This document shows positions 7,832 to 17,534 of a DNA stretch of 64,000 nucleotides, piece by piece. A program made the position numbers and the translations under genes. The notes under the pieces are model-generated. The model saw only the letters and a list, made by a program, of their open reading frames with translations. It ran no database searches and was not told where the DNA came from. The stretch lies in NCBI RefSeq assembly GCF_015074785.1, contig NZ_CP042464.1, positions 1,922,001 through 1,986,000 on the forward strand, in the 5' to 3' direction. Numbering within the stretch: the stretch's first letter is position 1; each line of letters opens with the position of its first letter. Source of the stretch: Segatella copri (GTDB lineage: Bacteria > Bacteroidota > Bacteroidia > Bacteroidales > Bacteroidaceae).

Positions 7832-9970
7832 ATGATGAAACTTAACAAGACTTTCCTTACCCTGGGTCTGGCAGCACTCCTGCAGATGCCAGCCTCATCG
7901 TTCGCACAGACTGCGGGCGGTAACCGTCAGAATCCTCTTTTAACAAAGAGCAGTCTTCCATTCGGTGCTCCTGACTTCAGCAAGATTCAGGAGAGCGACT
8001 ACCTGCCAGCCATCGAAGCGGCTATCAAAGAGCAGCGTACCAACATACAGAAGATTGTAAACAACAAGAAGAAGCCTAACTTCCAGAACACCATCCTCGC
8101 CTATGAGGAGAGCGGTGCACTGCTCGAAAAGGTGACTAACATCTTCTTCGGTCTCACCAGTGCCCACAAAACTCCGGGCATCGCCGAAACCGAAAAGAAG
8201 GCTACCCCATTGCTGACCGAACTCGATAATGAGATTTCGTTCAACAAGAAACTCTTCGAACGCATCAAGTATGTTTACGACAACGAATATAAGAAACTCA
8301 AGGGCGAAGACAAGCGCCTTACTGAGGTTATCTATAAGAGTTTTGTACGTTCAGGCGCCCTTCTTTCTGCCGAGAAGATGGAGCGCATGAAGCAGATCAA
8401 CTCCCGCATCTCTGAATTGCAGCAGGAATGGGGCAATCTTCTTCCTGCCGCTACCAACAACGCCGTGGTTTGGGTGAACAGCAAGGAAGAACTCGCCGGA
8501 TTGAGCGATGCAGACATTGCACAATGCAAGAAAGATGCTGAGAGCCGCGGAGGCAAGGCGCCTTACTGCATCGTCATCATCAACACCACCCAGCAGCCTA
8601 TCCTCACCAATCTCCAGAACCGCGAACTGCGCAAGAAGGTGTATATGGCAAGCATCCACCGTGCCGATGGTACTAACCCAAAATTCAACACCTTCCCTAT
8701 CGTAACCGAGATTGCCAAGTTGCGTGCCGAGAAGGGCAAGCTGATGGGATATGACAACTATGCCGACTATTCGCTCGAAAAGACAATGGCTAAGAACAGC
8801 AAGAATGTGGATGATTTCCTGAAGCAGCTCATCAAGGAATATGCTCCTAAGGCTGATGCTGAAACCAAGGCGATAGAAGCGTATGCACAGAAGACTGAAG
8901 GCAAGGACTTCAAGCTGCAGCCATACGACCGCTTCTATTATTCTGCAAAGATGAAGAAGGAGATGCTCAACATTACCGATGATGAGATTAAGCCATACTT
9001 CAACATCGACAGCGTACAGGTGAATGGTGTGTTCTATGCCGCCCATCGTGTATACGGACTGAACTTCAAGCAGCGCAAGGATATTCCTACTTATCACCCT
9101 GACATGAAGGTATTCGAGGTAAGCGATAAGAACGGCAAGCCTATCGCCCTCTTCTACAGCGATTACTTCCGCCGTCCTACCAAGCGTGGCGGTGCATGGA
9201 TGAGCGCCTTTGCCAAGCAGAGCAAGCAGCGCGGCCAGTTGCCTATAATATATAATGTATGCAACAATGCCAAGGCACCGGAGGGTCAGCCATCTCTCAT
9301 CACATGGGATGAGGTTACTACCCTGTTCCATGAGTTCGGTCATGCGCTTCACGGAATCCTTTCCGACTGCAAATACAATACCCTTTCAGGAACAGCCGTT
9401 GCCCGCGATTTCGTAGAGATGCCATCCCAGTTTAACGAATCGTTTGCATCTATTCCGGAGATATTCGACCATTACGCCCGTCATACCGAGACCGGTGCTG
9501 CGATGCCAGCCGATCTGAAAGAGCGCATGCTGAAGAGCATCAGCTTCCAGACCGCCTATTCACTGGGCGAGAATCTGGCTGCAACCTGTCTTGACCTGGC
9601 ATGGCACAAGATTAGCGAGGAAGAGGTACCTTCACCTTATATGGCAGGCGCCTTCGAGAAGGAAGAGCTCCACAACATCGGTTTGCTCAACACCCAGATT
9701 CCTCCTCGCTACAGCACATCATACTTCAACCATGTATGGAGCGGCGGTTATGCAGCAGGCTATTACAGCTATCTCTGGACAGAGGTGCTGGCTGTGAACA
9801 TCGCCGACTACTTTGCAAAGCATGGTGCCTTAGATCCAGCCGTTGGTCAGGCATTCCGCGATAAGATTCTGAGCCGTGGCAACACAAAGGACCAGATGGA
9901 AATGTTTACCGACTTTACAGGTATGGAGAAGCCAGATGCTTCCGGATTCCTGAAAGCAAGAGGTTTGTAA
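7832..9970 (+). CDS. dcp: M3-family peptidyl-dipeptidase (Dcp-like)
   Basis: The 712-residue protein has a signal peptide (MMKLNKTFLTLGLAALLQMPASSFAQ), a long helical N-terminal domain, and the M3 zinc motif HEFGHALHG with H500, E501 and H504; the third ligand lies downstream in the FVEMPSQFNE region. Length and motif fit peptidyl-dipeptidase Dcp, which removes C-terminal dipeptides from peptides. The signal peptide points to a periplasmic form, common in Bacteroidetes. Two ATGs (7832 and 7835) are possible starts. A strong hairpin follows the gene. Oligopeptidase A is the nearest alternative, but it lacks a signal peptide. Confidence 0.88.
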   Translation: MMKLNKTFLTLGLAALLQMPASSFAQTAGGNRQNPLLTKSSLPFGAPDFSKIQESDYLPAIEAAIKEQRTNIQKIVNNKKKPNFQNTILAYEESGALLEKVTNIFFGLTSAHKTPGIAETEKKATPLLTELDNEISFNKKLFERIKYVYDNEYKKLKGEDKRLTEVIYKSFVRSGALLSAEKMERMKQINSRISELQQEWGNLLPAATNNAVVWVNSKEELAGLSDADIAQCKKDAESRGGKAPYCIVIINTTQQPILTNLQNRELRKKVYMASIHRADGTNPKFNTFPIVTEIAKLRAEKGKLMGYDNYADYSLEKTMAKNSKNVDDFLKQLIKEYAPKADAETKAIEAYAQKTEGKDFKLQPYDRFYYSAKMKKEMLNITDDEIKPYFNIDSVQVNGVFYAAHRVYGLNFKQRKDIPTYHPDMKVFEVSDKNGKPIALFYSDYFRRPTKRGGAWMSAFAKQSKQRGQLPIIYNVCNNAKAPEGQPSLITWDEVTTLFHEFGHALHGILSDCKYNTLSGTAVARDFVEMPSQFNESFASIPEIFDHYARHTETGAAMPADLKERMLKSISFQTAYSLGENLAATCLDLAWHKISEEEVPSPYMAGAFEKEELHNIGLLNTQIPPRYSTSYFNHVWSGGYAAGYYSYLWTEVLAVNIADYFAKHGALDPAVGQAFRDKILSRGNTKDQMEMFTDFTGMEKPDASGFLKARGL

Positions 9971-10024
9971 TGCATAAAATTACAATATGAAACAGACCAG
10001 CTTTCATTCAGTAAAGTTGAAGAT

Positions 10025-10101
10025 AAAGCGTACGGCACTACTGGTAGTAGGCCTTACGCTTTTTCAGATTAAAGGGTGTGTCATAAGTTAATGACACACC
10101 C
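10025..10101. terminator. Two hairpins between convergent genes
   Basis: Hairpin 1 pairs AAAGCGTA (10025-10032) with TTACGCTTT ending at 10062 and is followed by T residues, serving the peptidase gene. Hairpin 2 pairs GGGTGTGTCAT (10074-10084) with ATGACACACCC (10091-10101) and can act on both strands between the peptidase gene and the thioredoxin gene. Confidence 0.75.
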
Positions 10102-10108
10102 TCTTTCT

Positions 10109-11107
10109 TTATCCTTTTACTGCCTGAGGTGTCCAGCTCTTCAGGAATCTGAGCACCTTTTCTTCGTTATATCCCTTCCCCTCTTCCAGAAAACTGGAAT
10201 CCTGGATATGGAGAACCTTTCCGGTTTCATCGAGCACCACAAAGACCGGGAATCCGAAACGCTGAGGATTGTTCAGTCGTTTCATCAGCTGCTCAGCCTT
10301 CTTCACCGCCGCATCACCGGCAGTTTTTCTGCGATTGTAGTTCACATGAATATATTCAAAATGATCATTCACCATCTTGTTGACCGCAGCATTTTTCTCT
10401 ACAAAATCGGCAAACTTCAAGCACCATGGGCACCAGTTACCACCTACCTGACAGATAACAAACTTGCCATTCTTCTTGGCTTTAGCCAAAGCCTCATCAA
10501 TCTGAGCCATCGGATCGATCCTTTCATTATACACCTTCTTGAGAGCAGTCTGCACCTGAGCAGGTTTCAATGCTCCTGCCTGGTCGAGCGAATCCAGTTT
10601 CTTCATCATCTCCTCCGCCTTCACGGTAGAGAATGCAACCTTACCTTCCGGATTGATCAGATAAGAGGTAGGAATCCATGAGATGTGATAATCCTTGGAA
10701 ATCTTAGTTTCCTTCCATTTCTTAAACTCACAGTATTGCAACCAGGTATACTGATTATCGCCCAGATATTTCTTCATCTTCGCCTCGTCGGTATCAAAAG
10801 AAACACCCACTACCTGGATCTTGGTATTGTATTTGTCATAGATAGCCTTCACCATCGGCATGTCTCTTCTGCAGTCTGGACACCAGGAAGCCCAGAAATC
10901 GAGCATGGTCCAGACACCCGGAACCGTCTTTCCATCTTTATCCTTCTGAGTCTTCTTATCTGAAAGCTGGAAGATTTTCTTCCCCGTCTTACTGTCAGTA
11001 ATCGTGAAATCGGGAGCCTCGGTGCCTACAGGCAGTAAGTCAAGCAATGTCTGTGCTCTACCGACGACAGCCGTCGTCAGGAGCAAAAAGAATAATAGTT
11101 TCTTCAT
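10109..11107 (-). CDS. Two-domain periplasmic thioredoxin (TlpA-like plus second thioredoxin fold)
   Basis: This 332-residue protein has a signal peptide (residues 1-18), an AhpC/TlpA-type domain with active site WCPDC (C76, C79) and the cis-Pro region SWIPTSYL, then a second thioredoxin-like domain with GNWCPWC (C226, C229). Such proteins reduce or isomerise disulfides in the periplasm. The first ~175 residues are closely similar to the protein at 52585-53505, whose second half is a TonB-like domain instead. It is last in a minus-strand run behind the MBOAT and SGNH genes, with a 56-base gap, and may be co-transcribed with them. Confidence 0.85.
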   Translation of the reverse strand: MKKLLFFLLLTTAVVGRAQTLLDLLPVGTEAPDFTITDSKTGKKIFQLSDKKTQKDKDGKTVPGVWTMLDFWASWCPDCRRDMPMVKAIYDKYNTKIQVVGVSFDTDEAKMKKYLGDNQYTWLQYCEFKKWKETKISKDYHISWIPTSYLINPEGKVAFSTVKAEEMMKKLDSLDQAGALKPAQVQTALKKVYNERIDPMAQIDEALAKAKKNGKFVICQVGGNWCPWCLKFADFVEKNAAVNKMVNDHFEYIHVNYNRRKTAGDAAVKKAEQLMKRLNNPQRFGFPVFVVLDETGKVLHIQDSSFLEEGKGYNEEKVLRFLKSWTPQAVKG

Positions 11108-11163
11108 ACAATTTTTCTGTTTTGTCTGTTACTTCAAATATATATTAATATTAACCATCGAAA

Positions 11164-12657
11164 CTAGAACTGATAATAAATGAACGGCTGCACACTCTCC
11201 TGGGAAACCTCCACCACCATCTGCAGACAGATGATGAAGAGCAGCAGTTTAGCCACCCAAGGCAGGAGGATGAACCGCGCCTGAAGACGGTGATACTGGC
11301 GCTCGGTAAAGAGATAGCTCAGCATGACACCGATGATGCAAAGCGTCCAGGCAGGACGGGCATGGAAGAAAGGCACCAGATAATCGATACTGAAATCATT
11401 TGCCACCTTATCATACATCTTCCCCAACACACCCAAATCCTTGGCACGGAAGAACGACCAAGCAAAGCATATATATAAATAGGTGATGAGCCAGCTGAGG
11501 GAATTGCCTGCCAGCGTACGAGGAATGCTTATGCCCAACTGACGGCTGAAGAACTTATGCACCACAAGTCCGAAACCATGAAGAGCCCCCCAGATGACGA
11601 ACATCCAGGAAGAGCCATGCCATAAACCTGCCACCAGCATGGTGAGGAAGTTGTTGAAATACATGCGCACCTTTCCCTTCCGGTTTCCACCCAGCGGAAT
11701 ATACACATAATCGCGGAACCAGAAGGAAAGCGAGATGTGCCAGCGACGCCAGAACTCGGTAACCGAGAGTGAGCGGTAAGGGAAATAGAAGTTGTCGGGC
11801 AAATAGAAACCCAGGATGGCTGCCACACCGATACTCATATCGCTGTATCCCGAGAAATCGAGGAAGATCTGGACTGGATATCCGAAGAGCGCTGCCAGAT
11901 TCTCGAAACCCGAGAAGGTTTGCGGCGCATCAAACACCCAGTTGTTGAACTGTGCGATATAATCGCTCAGCATATTCTTCTTGACCAGTCCCAGCATGAT
12001 GAGGAAAAGTCCCGTCCACAGCATTCTGCTGGAAGCCTGTTCGTTTCGTTTCAGTCTGGGTATCAGGTTGGCGGCACAGGTGATAGGACCCGCCATCAGC
12101 AGCGGAAAGAAGGTGAGATAGAAGCAATACTCCAGGAGCGTTACCTCCATGTCAAACTTGCGCTTATAGGTATCTACCGCATAGCTGATAGCCTGGAAGG
12201 TATAGAACGAGATACCTACAGGCAGAGCGATAGACTGCAGGGAGAAGTTGGTGCTGAACATCTCGTTGACTACATCGCCAATGATGAAATTGGTATATTT
12301 GAAATAGCACAGCAGAGCCAGGTCTACAAGCACCACGAAGGTGAGCAGCGCCTTGCGTGCCTTTCCCTCATGCAGTCTCATTTCCTGGGTTACGGCATAA
12401 TTGATGCAAGCCGTAAGCGGCAGCATCCACATCACCATTCCGTTCACCTTATAGGCAAAGAAAAGGCTGAAGCAGATGACATACATCATCATGGCTGTGC
12501 GCGAATAGCTCTTGAGCAGGGTATAAATGGCAAGGAAGAAGATGAAGAGCAACGCAAACGGAATGCTGCCCATCATCAGCGGAGAATCTGCCTGATAAAC
12601 AAACAGCCGCTCTATCCAATGCCACAAGGCACTTATTTCGAATGTTGAATAATTCAT
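11164..12657 (-). CDS. MBOAT-family membrane O-acyltransferase (AlgI/DltB-like)
   Basis: This 497-residue protein has about 11-12 membrane segments, with the MBOAT motifs WRRWHISLSFWFRDYVYIPLGG and the catalytic-His segment GLWHGSSWMFVIWG. MBOAT proteins of this branch move acyl groups, usually acetyl, across the inner membrane onto exopolysaccharide, peptidoglycan or other envelope glycans. The upstream gene encodes an SGNH hydrolase, the usual periplasmic partner (compare AlgI with AlgJ/AlgX). The 37-base gap between them supports one operon. The acceptor glycan is unknown, and no glycosyltransferase cluster lies nearby. Confidence 0.9.
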   Translation of the reverse strand: MNYSTFEISALWHWIERLFVYQADSPLMMGSIPFALLFIFFLAIYTLLKSYSRTAMMMYVICFSLFFAYKVNGMVMWMLPLTACINYAVTQEMRLHEGKARKALLTFVVLVDLALLCYFKYTNFIIGDVVNEMFSTNFSLQSIALPVGISFYTFQAISYAVDTYKRKFDMEVTLLEYCFYLTFFPLLMAGPITCAANLIPRLKRNEQASSRMLWTGLFLIMLGLVKKNMLSDYIAQFNNWVFDAPQTFSGFENLAALFGYPVQIFLDFSGYSDMSIGVAAILGFYLPDNFYFPYRSLSVTEFWRRWHISLSFWFRDYVYIPLGGNRKGKVRMYFNNFLTMLVAGLWHGSSWMFVIWGALHGFGLVVHKFFSRQLGISIPRTLAGNSLSWLITYLYICFAWSFFRAKDLGVLGKMYDKVANDFSIDYLVPFFHARPAWTLCIIGVMLSYLFTERQYHRLQARFILLPWVAKLLLFIICLQMVVEVSQESVQPFIYYQF

Positions 12658-12694
12658 TTGTCTGTTCTGAAGATATTATTTATTGAACTCTTTC

Positions 12695-13639
12695 TTATAT
12701 GGAGTCTTTATGGTTTACATGCTTTACCGCTGGAACCGTCTTGTCAGCAGCAGCCGAAGACGTTTTTCCTGCAGTTGCAGGTTCCTTGGTTGCAGCAGGA
12801 CTTTCTGTGGTTTCAGGCACAGTTCCCTCTACAGGCCGAGAAAGAGAATCCTTCTTCACAGCCGTACTGTCAGCCCTGCGTTTGGTTCCAGGAGGCAAGA
12901 TGGTAATCTGTCTGTATCTGCGGTCACGCTTATCCGGCTTTTCCAATCGGAACGGATGCACACAATGTCCGCTATTCATCCACTCTACAATCTTATCCAT
13001 CCACATGGCAGATGAAGCCATAGTCGGATGCCGGCCGTCTTTCTGGCGTTCGAAGGTAAGTTTATAGCTAGGATAATAGCCTCGTGGTCCCATCACCTCA
13101 CGGAGGAGTTTGTTATATCCATTATCCTCACACCAGTTTGGCGGACCGATCCATATCGTCGGAATATTACCAATCTTGCTCAGGATGGCACGGATGCGTT
13201 TTTCACATCCCTTCATATCAGCCGTATACAGTTCGTTGCTGCCCAGACATACAAAGACATGGGTAGGTTTGATACGTTGGATATAATGCTGCAGGGTATC
13301 GGTAGCAGCCCAGTTTCTGGTGCCCGAACTCACCCAGGTAATACAGGTGAGTTTATGACCGTTCTTGTTGGCATAGTCAGCCAGTCGCAGACCGAGATAT
13401 TCCGACATCGAGTCGCCGAAGATCAGTACTCGCTGCGCCGCCGTATCCACGGGTTCCTTTATCATGCTGTCAGCCTTTTCCTCTTCAGCAAGTTCTGCCT
13501 CGCTTTTACTGGTGAGCGCATCCATTCCAATCTGTTTCAGCGGAATGTTTTCAGCCACTTGCTCTGGAATAAAGGCATAAGCCAGCAGTCCTCCAATGGC
13601 TATTGCCAGCAGGGCTATCATTTTCCAGGTTTCTTTCAT
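12695..13639 (-). CDS. SGNH/GDSL hydrolase-like envelope protein
   Basis: This 314-residue protein has an N-terminal membrane anchor (residues 5-24), then SGNH block I (VLIFGDSMSEY, Ser77), a block III-like motif (CLGSNELY) and a block V-like motif (DGRHPT). The last ~45 residues are low-complexity Ala/Thr/Pro. Paired with the MBOAT gene downstream, it probably completes O-acetyl transfer to an envelope glycan in the periplasm. The TFERQKDGRHPT segment supplies the catalytic Asp/His pair in family terms. An esterase role is the alternative. The pairing is the best evidence for function. Confidence 0.82.
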   Translation of the reverse strand: MKETWKMIALLAIAIGGLLAYAFIPEQVAENIPLKQIGMDALTSKSEAELAEEEKADSMIKEPVDTAAQRVLIFGDSMSEYLGLRLADYANKNGHKLTCITWVSSGTRNWAATDTLQHYIQRIKPTHVFVCLGSNELYTADMKGCEKRIRAILSKIGNIPTIWIGPPNWCEDNGYNKLLREVMGPRGYYPSYKLTFERQKDGRHPTMASSAMWMDKIVEWMNSGHCVHPFRLEKPDKRDRRYRQITILPPGTKRRADSTAVKKDSLSRPVEGTVPETTESPAATKEPATAGKTSSAAADKTVPAVKHVNHKDSI

Positions 13640-13692
13640 TTTATATTTTTAATGAGTTTTGGTTATTCTTTTTCTTATACATTCGCCCGACA

Positions 13693-14376
13693 TTACAGCT
13701 GAAAGGGAGTGAGCACATTAAGCAACTTTCCGAAATCGGCCTTCGAGATGCGCCTTCCTCTCAAACTGCGCACCTGCGGATAGTCTTCGAAATAGTTCTC
13801 CATCGTAGTATACCACTGATGAGAAACCACTTCCCTGACCGTCTTTAGCTGATTTTCGATGCGATGGGCAAAACTCGGATTCACTCTCGAGAGATAATGT
13901 CTTCCATCATTCATCTCGATGGCAAGCATCAGATAAATTTGCGGTCCCTTCTTCTCTTTCCTGCTTTTTACGGTTTCGCTTACCTTCCACCCCTTGGTGG
14001 ATGTCGATACTCTGATATCCCAGCCATACTGGCTGTTGAGCTTATCCATCAGTCCCTTGAACACAACCCCGTGAGCCGAGGTATCTTTCAGTCCCGTATA
14101 ACCGATGATGTAATGTATCATCTCGTGGAGCAAGACACTCTTTGCCTGCTTGTCGGTCATATCGTAATAAGTAGACATGGAGAGTTTGAAATCGTAGAGT
14201 TTGGTGCGTCCCCATCTGGAGGCCCGCTTATAGGCAAGTTGCCCCAAGCGAGTCTTGGCATGAGTAAGTCCGAGTTCAGGAACAGGCAGTTTTCCCCCGA
14301 AATATTCGTGGTCGAAACGCCTGAACCACTCCTCCATCCATTCTATTGTAACAATCATGTATGTATATTTATTCAA
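13693..14376 (-). CDS. SprT-like zinc metalloprotein
   Basis: The protein has 227 residues, or 221 if translation starts at the second ATG (14358). It contains [10 protein letters not shown], an HExxH zinc site at H84, E85, H88, followed by [15 protein letters not shown], which resembles the third-ligand region of SprT domains. SprT-like proteins are predicted metalloproteases or zinc proteins, related to eukaryotic Spartan; the bacterial role is poorly defined. The C-terminal half shows no known domain. It is first in the minus-strand run leading to the SGNH gene (53-base gap). Whether it shares their function is unknown. Confidence 0.8.
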   Translation of the reverse strand: MNKYTYMIVTIEWMEEWFRRFDHEYFGGKLPVPELGLTHAKTRLGQLAYKRASRWGRTKLYDFKLSMSTYYDMTDKQAKSVLLHEMIHYIIGYTGLKDTSAHGVVFKGLMDKLNSQYGWDIRVSTSTKGWKVSETVKSRKEKKGPQIYLMLAIEMNDGRHYLSRVNPSFAHRIENQLKTVREVVSHQWYTTMENYFEDYPQVRSLRGRRISKADFGKLLNVLTPFQL

Positions 14377-14416
14377 TAATTATTCAGTTCTGTATATCAG
14401 ATACTACAAAACGTTT

Positions 14417-14425
14417 GCAAAGATA
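14417..14425 (-). promoter_or_regulatory. -7 box upstream of the SprT-like gene
   Basis: The minus strand reads TATCTTTGC, matching TAnnTTTGC, 41 bases before the 14376 start. The divergent potA box lies only 43 bases away. Confidence 0.55.
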
Positions 14426-14467
14426 CAACTTTTTCTTTGTTTCTTTCAATATTTATCGAAAAATGCG

Positions 14468-14476
14468 TAACTTTGC
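14468..14476 (+). promoter_or_regulatory. -7 box of the potABCD operon
   Basis: TAACTTTGC matches TAnnTTTGC, 20 bases before the potA ATG at 14496. This placement argues against the longer in-frame start at 14361, which would lie upstream of the promoter. Confidence 0.6.
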
Positions 14477-14495
14477 ACGCAAATTTACAACAAAA

Positions 14496-15899
14496 ATGAA
14501 CAAGACAGCACAACATATCATAGATATTAAGAATGTGTCGAAAAGATTTGGCGAGAAAACAGCCCTCAACAACATCAATCTCTATGTGAGAAAGGGCGAA
14601 TTTATGACCATTCTGGGTCCTTCGGGATGCGGAAAAACGACATTATTAAGACTTTTGGCAGGGTTTGAAACCGCCAGCGAAGGCATCATTACCATCGCCG
14701 GCAACGATATTACTAACCTTCCTCCTTACAAGCGAAATGTAAACACGGTATTCCAAAAATACGCTCTGTTCCCTCATCTCAACGTTTACGACAATATCGC
14801 CTTCGGTCTGAAACTCAAGAACACACCGAAGGAAGAGATTTTGCCAAAGGTGAAACGTGCCCTGAAGATGGTAAACATGAGTGATTATGAATATCGTGAT
14901 GTCAACTCGCTTTCGGGCGGTCAGCAGCAGCGTATCGCCATCGCCCGTGCCATCGTCAACGAACCGGAAGTTCTTCTCCTTGATGAACCGCTTGCAGCAC
15001 TCGACCTCAAGATGCGTAAAGACATGCAGCTGGAGCTGAAGCAGATGCACGAACGCCTGGGCATTACCTTCGTATACGTTACCCACGACCAGGAAGAAGC
15101 CCTCACCCTGAGCAATACCATCGTGGTGATGAGCGAGGGAGAGATACAGCAGATAGGTACGCCTACCGATATCTACAACGAACCAGCCAATGCTTTTGTT
15201 GCTGACTTTATCGGCGAGAGCAATATTCTCTGCGGAACGATGGTCCACGACTGTCTGGTGAATGTGGCAGGTACTGAACTGCCTTGTGTAGACAAGGGCT
15301 TCGGCTGCAATCAGGAAGTGGATGTCGTGATACGTCCTGAGGATATCGAAGTTTCCACCGATACCGCCCATGCCCAGTTTGTGGGCAAGATAACCTCTTC
15401 TATCTTCAAGGGAGTACACTACGAGATGCTGGCAGAAAACGAGAAGGGCTACGAATTTCTCATCCAGAACTACAAGCATTTCGAAGTAGGACAGACGATA
15501 GGAATGAGCGTGATACCCGACAATATTCACATCATGAAGAAGGAGCGCATCACCAATACCTTCGATGCAAAGATAAACGGCGACGGAACGATAGAATTCC
15601 TGGGCTGCGAATACCAGATGGAGATTCCGGCAGAAATGAAGGACAAGATTCAGACCGATGAAAACGGAAACGAAACCATCCGGGTGAACGTGCCTTTCAA
15701 CAAGATAGACCTCTTCGACAACGAGAGCGAAGGAACCTTTACAGGCGACATCAGCTTCATTCTCTACAAGGGCGACCACTATCATCTCACCATCGATACC
15801 GACTGGGGCGAGAAGCTCTATGTAGATACACAGGATGTATGGGATTTGGGCGATCATGTGGCCATCACCATTCCTCAGGAGAATATTTCGTTTGAATAA
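14496..15899 (+). CDS. potA: Spermidine/putrescine ABC transporter ATPase
   Basis: From ATG 14496 the protein has 467 residues. It has Walker [10 protein letters not shown] (41-49), signature LSGGQQQR, Walker B VLLLDEPL and the His-switch VTHDQEEA, then an extended C-terminus with TOBE-like beta-strands. It is about 100 residues longer than E. coli PotA; the extra part seems to be a second TOBE-like stretch. It energises polyamine import at the inner membrane with PotB, PotC and PotD, whose genes follow in order. The start is chosen because the -7 box lies at 14468-14476. Confidence 0.92.
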   Translation: MNKTAQHIIDIKNVSKRFGEKTALNNINLYVRKGEFMTILGPSGCGKTTLLRLLAGFETASEGIITIAGNDITNLPPYKRNVNTVFQKYALFPHLNVYDNIAFGLKLKNTPKEEILPKVKRALKMVNMSDYEYRDVNSLSGGQQQRIAIARAIVNEPEVLLLDEPLAALDLKMRKDMQLELKQMHERLGITFVYVTHDQEEALTLSNTIVVMSEGEIQQIGTPTDIYNEPANAFVADFIGESNILCGTMVHDCLVNVAGTELPCVDKGFGCNQEVDVVIRPEDIEVSTDTAHAQFVGKITSSIFKGVHYEMLAENEKGYEFLIQNYKHFEVGQTIGMSVIPDNIHIMKKERITNTFDAKINGDGTIEFLGCEYQMEIPAEMKDKIQTDENGNETIRVNVPFNKIDLFDNESEGTFTGDISFILYKGDHYHLTIDTDWGEKLYVDTQDVWDLGDHVAITIPQENISFE

Positions 15900-15930
15900 A
15901 AATTATTAATTCCTAATTATCAATTATAAA

Positions 15931-16716
15931 TTGAACATTATCAAGTTTATCTCTTCGCGACAAAGCTGGTCGATACCTTACGCCATCTTTGCTGCGATAT
16001 TTGTGGTACTGCCATTGCTTCTCATCGTAGTGTTCGCATTTACCGATGAGAACGGAGCCCTGACGCTCTACAACTTCCAGAAGTTTCTGGCACACCCCGA
16101 AGCCATCAACACCTTTGTGTATTCGATAGGCATCGCCTTTCTCAACACCCTGCTCTGCATTCTGCTGGGCTATCCGGCCGCCTATATTCTGACACAAACC
16201 AGAATGAAGTATGCCAACACCATCATCATGCTCTTCATTCTGCCGATGTGGGTAAACATCCTGGTGCGCACACTTGCCACCGTGGCCCTCTTCGATTTTG
16301 CCGACCTTCCGCTGGGTGAGGGCGCCCTCCTGTTCGGTATGGTCTACAACTTCATCCCATTCATGATTTACCCTATCTACAACACCCTGCAGAAGATGGA
16401 CCGCAGCTATATCGAAGCAGCCGAAGACCTGGGCGCATCACCTTGGCAGCAGTTCTATAAGGTCATCCTGCCCCTCTCCATGCCGGGCGTAGCAAGTGGC
16501 ATCCTGATGGTATTCATGCCAACCATCTCTACCTTCGCTATCTCCGAACTGCTGACGATGAACAACATCAAGCTCTTCGGTACCACCATCCAGGAGAACA
16601 TCAACAATTCGATGTGGAACTACGGTGCAGCCCTCTCGCTCATCATGCTCTTCCTCATCGGCGCCTCTACCCTCATCGCAGGTGATGGCAGTAAACAGGA
16701 AGGAGGTATCAGATGA
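15931..16716 (+). CDS. potB: Spermidine/putrescine ABC transporter permease
   Basis: This 261-residue protein has six hydrophobic segments and the BPD_transp_1 EAA loop (YIEAAEDLGASPWQQFYKVILPLSMPG). The only plausible start is TTG at 15931, giving MNIIKFISSRQSWSIPY; the next methionines are well inside the protein. The gap after potA consists of the AT-rich TTAATTCCTAATTATCAATT type of simple repeat that recurs in this genome, which may have replaced the original start. It overlaps potC by 4 bases (ATGA), indicating coupled translation. Confidence 0.88.
   Translation: MNIIKFISSRQSWSIPYAIFAAIFVVLPLLLIVVFAFTDENGALTLYNFQKFLAHPEAINTFVYSIGIAFLNTLLCILLGYPAAYILTQTRMKYANTIIMLFILPMWVNILVRTLATVALFDFADLPLGEGALLFGMVYNFIPFMIYPIYNTLQKMDRSYIEAAEDLGASPWQQFYKVILPLSMPGVASGILMVFMPTISTFAISELLTMNNIKLFGTTIQENINNSMWNYGAALSLIMLFLIGASTLIAGDGSKQEGGIR
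16701..16706 (+). promoter_or_regulatory. Strong Shine-Dalgarno for potC inside potB
   Basis: AGGAGG lies 6 bases before the potC ATG and is encoded within the last codons of potB. Strong SD sequences are uncommon in Bacteroidetes, so this one supports the 16713 start and translational coupling. Confidence 0.6.
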
Positions 16717-17534
16717 TGCAGTCATTATTCAGTAAGGATATGATGAAAAAAGTATTCTGCCAAGGCTATCTCTGGTTGCTCCTGCTGCTACTCTACTCCC
16801 CTATCTTCATCATCATCATCTTCTCGTTTACCGAAGCCAAGGTGATGGGCAACTGGACAGGTTTCTCGCTGCAGCTCTACAAGAATCTCTTTGCCGAAGG
16901 TACACACCATTCGCTCACAGCGGCACTGGTCAATACCGTAACCATCGCCCTGATTACCGCAACCGTATCCACGCTCTTCGGAACCCTGACTGCCATCGGC
17001 ATCTACAACCTGCGCAACCGCTATGCACGTAATGCCATCCAGTTTGTCAACAACATTCCGATACTCAACGGCGACATCATCATCGGTATCTCGCTCTTCC
17101 TGCTCTTCATCACGCTGGGCATTCCGCAGGGCTATACTACCGTGGTACTCTCACATATCACCTTCTGTCTGCCATACGTTATCCTGAGTGTGATGCCAAG
17201 ACTGAAGCAGATGAATCCGAACCTCTATGAGGCGGCACTCGATCTGGGCGCCTCTCCGATGCAGGCACTTCGCAAGGTCATTATCCCAGAGATATTGCCG
17301 GGTATGATTTCCGGTTTCATGCTTGCCATCACGATGAGTATCGATGACTTCGCCGTCACCATCTTCACGATAGGTAACGAAGGTCTGGAAACCCTCTCCA
17401 CATTCATCTATGCCGATGCCAGAAAGGGAGGACTGACCCCAGAACTTCGTCCGCTGAGTACCATCATCTTCGTACTGGTACTGGTGATGCTGATTATCAT
17501 CAACAAACGTTCTGAGAAAAATAAGAAGAAATGA
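16713..17534 (+). CDS. potC: Spermidine/putrescine ABC transporter permease
   Basis: This 273-residue protein has six membrane segments and the EAA motif (LYEAALDLGASPMQALRKVIIPEILPG), preceding a conserved MSIDDFAVTIF segment typical of PotC. It pairs with PotB to form the channel for polyamine import. Its ATG overlaps the potB stop, and its own stop overlaps the potD ATG by 4 bases, so potB-C-D are tightly coupled. The protein ends in a basic tail (NKRSEKNKKK). Confidence 0.92.
   Translation: MMQSLFSKDMMKKVFCQGYLWLLLLLLYSPIFIIIIFSFTEAKVMGNWTGFSLQLYKNLFAEGTHHSLTAALVNTVTIALITATVSTLFGTLTAIGIYNLRNRYARNAIQFVNNIPILNGDIIIGISLFLLFITLGIPQGYTTVVLSHITFCLPYVILSVMPRLKQMNPNLYEAALDLGASPMQALRKVIIPEILPGMISGFMLAITMSIDDFAVTIFTIGNEGLETLSTFIYADARKGGLTPELRPLSTIIFVLVLVMLIIINKRSEKNKKK

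Noticed and set aside
14646..15857. 403-residue frame antisense to potA
   Set aside because: It is fully inside potA on the opposite strand, with low-complexity composition expected from the reverse frame of biased codons. The same applies to the long frames antisense to dcp (8351-9352) and dnaG (25274-26218).
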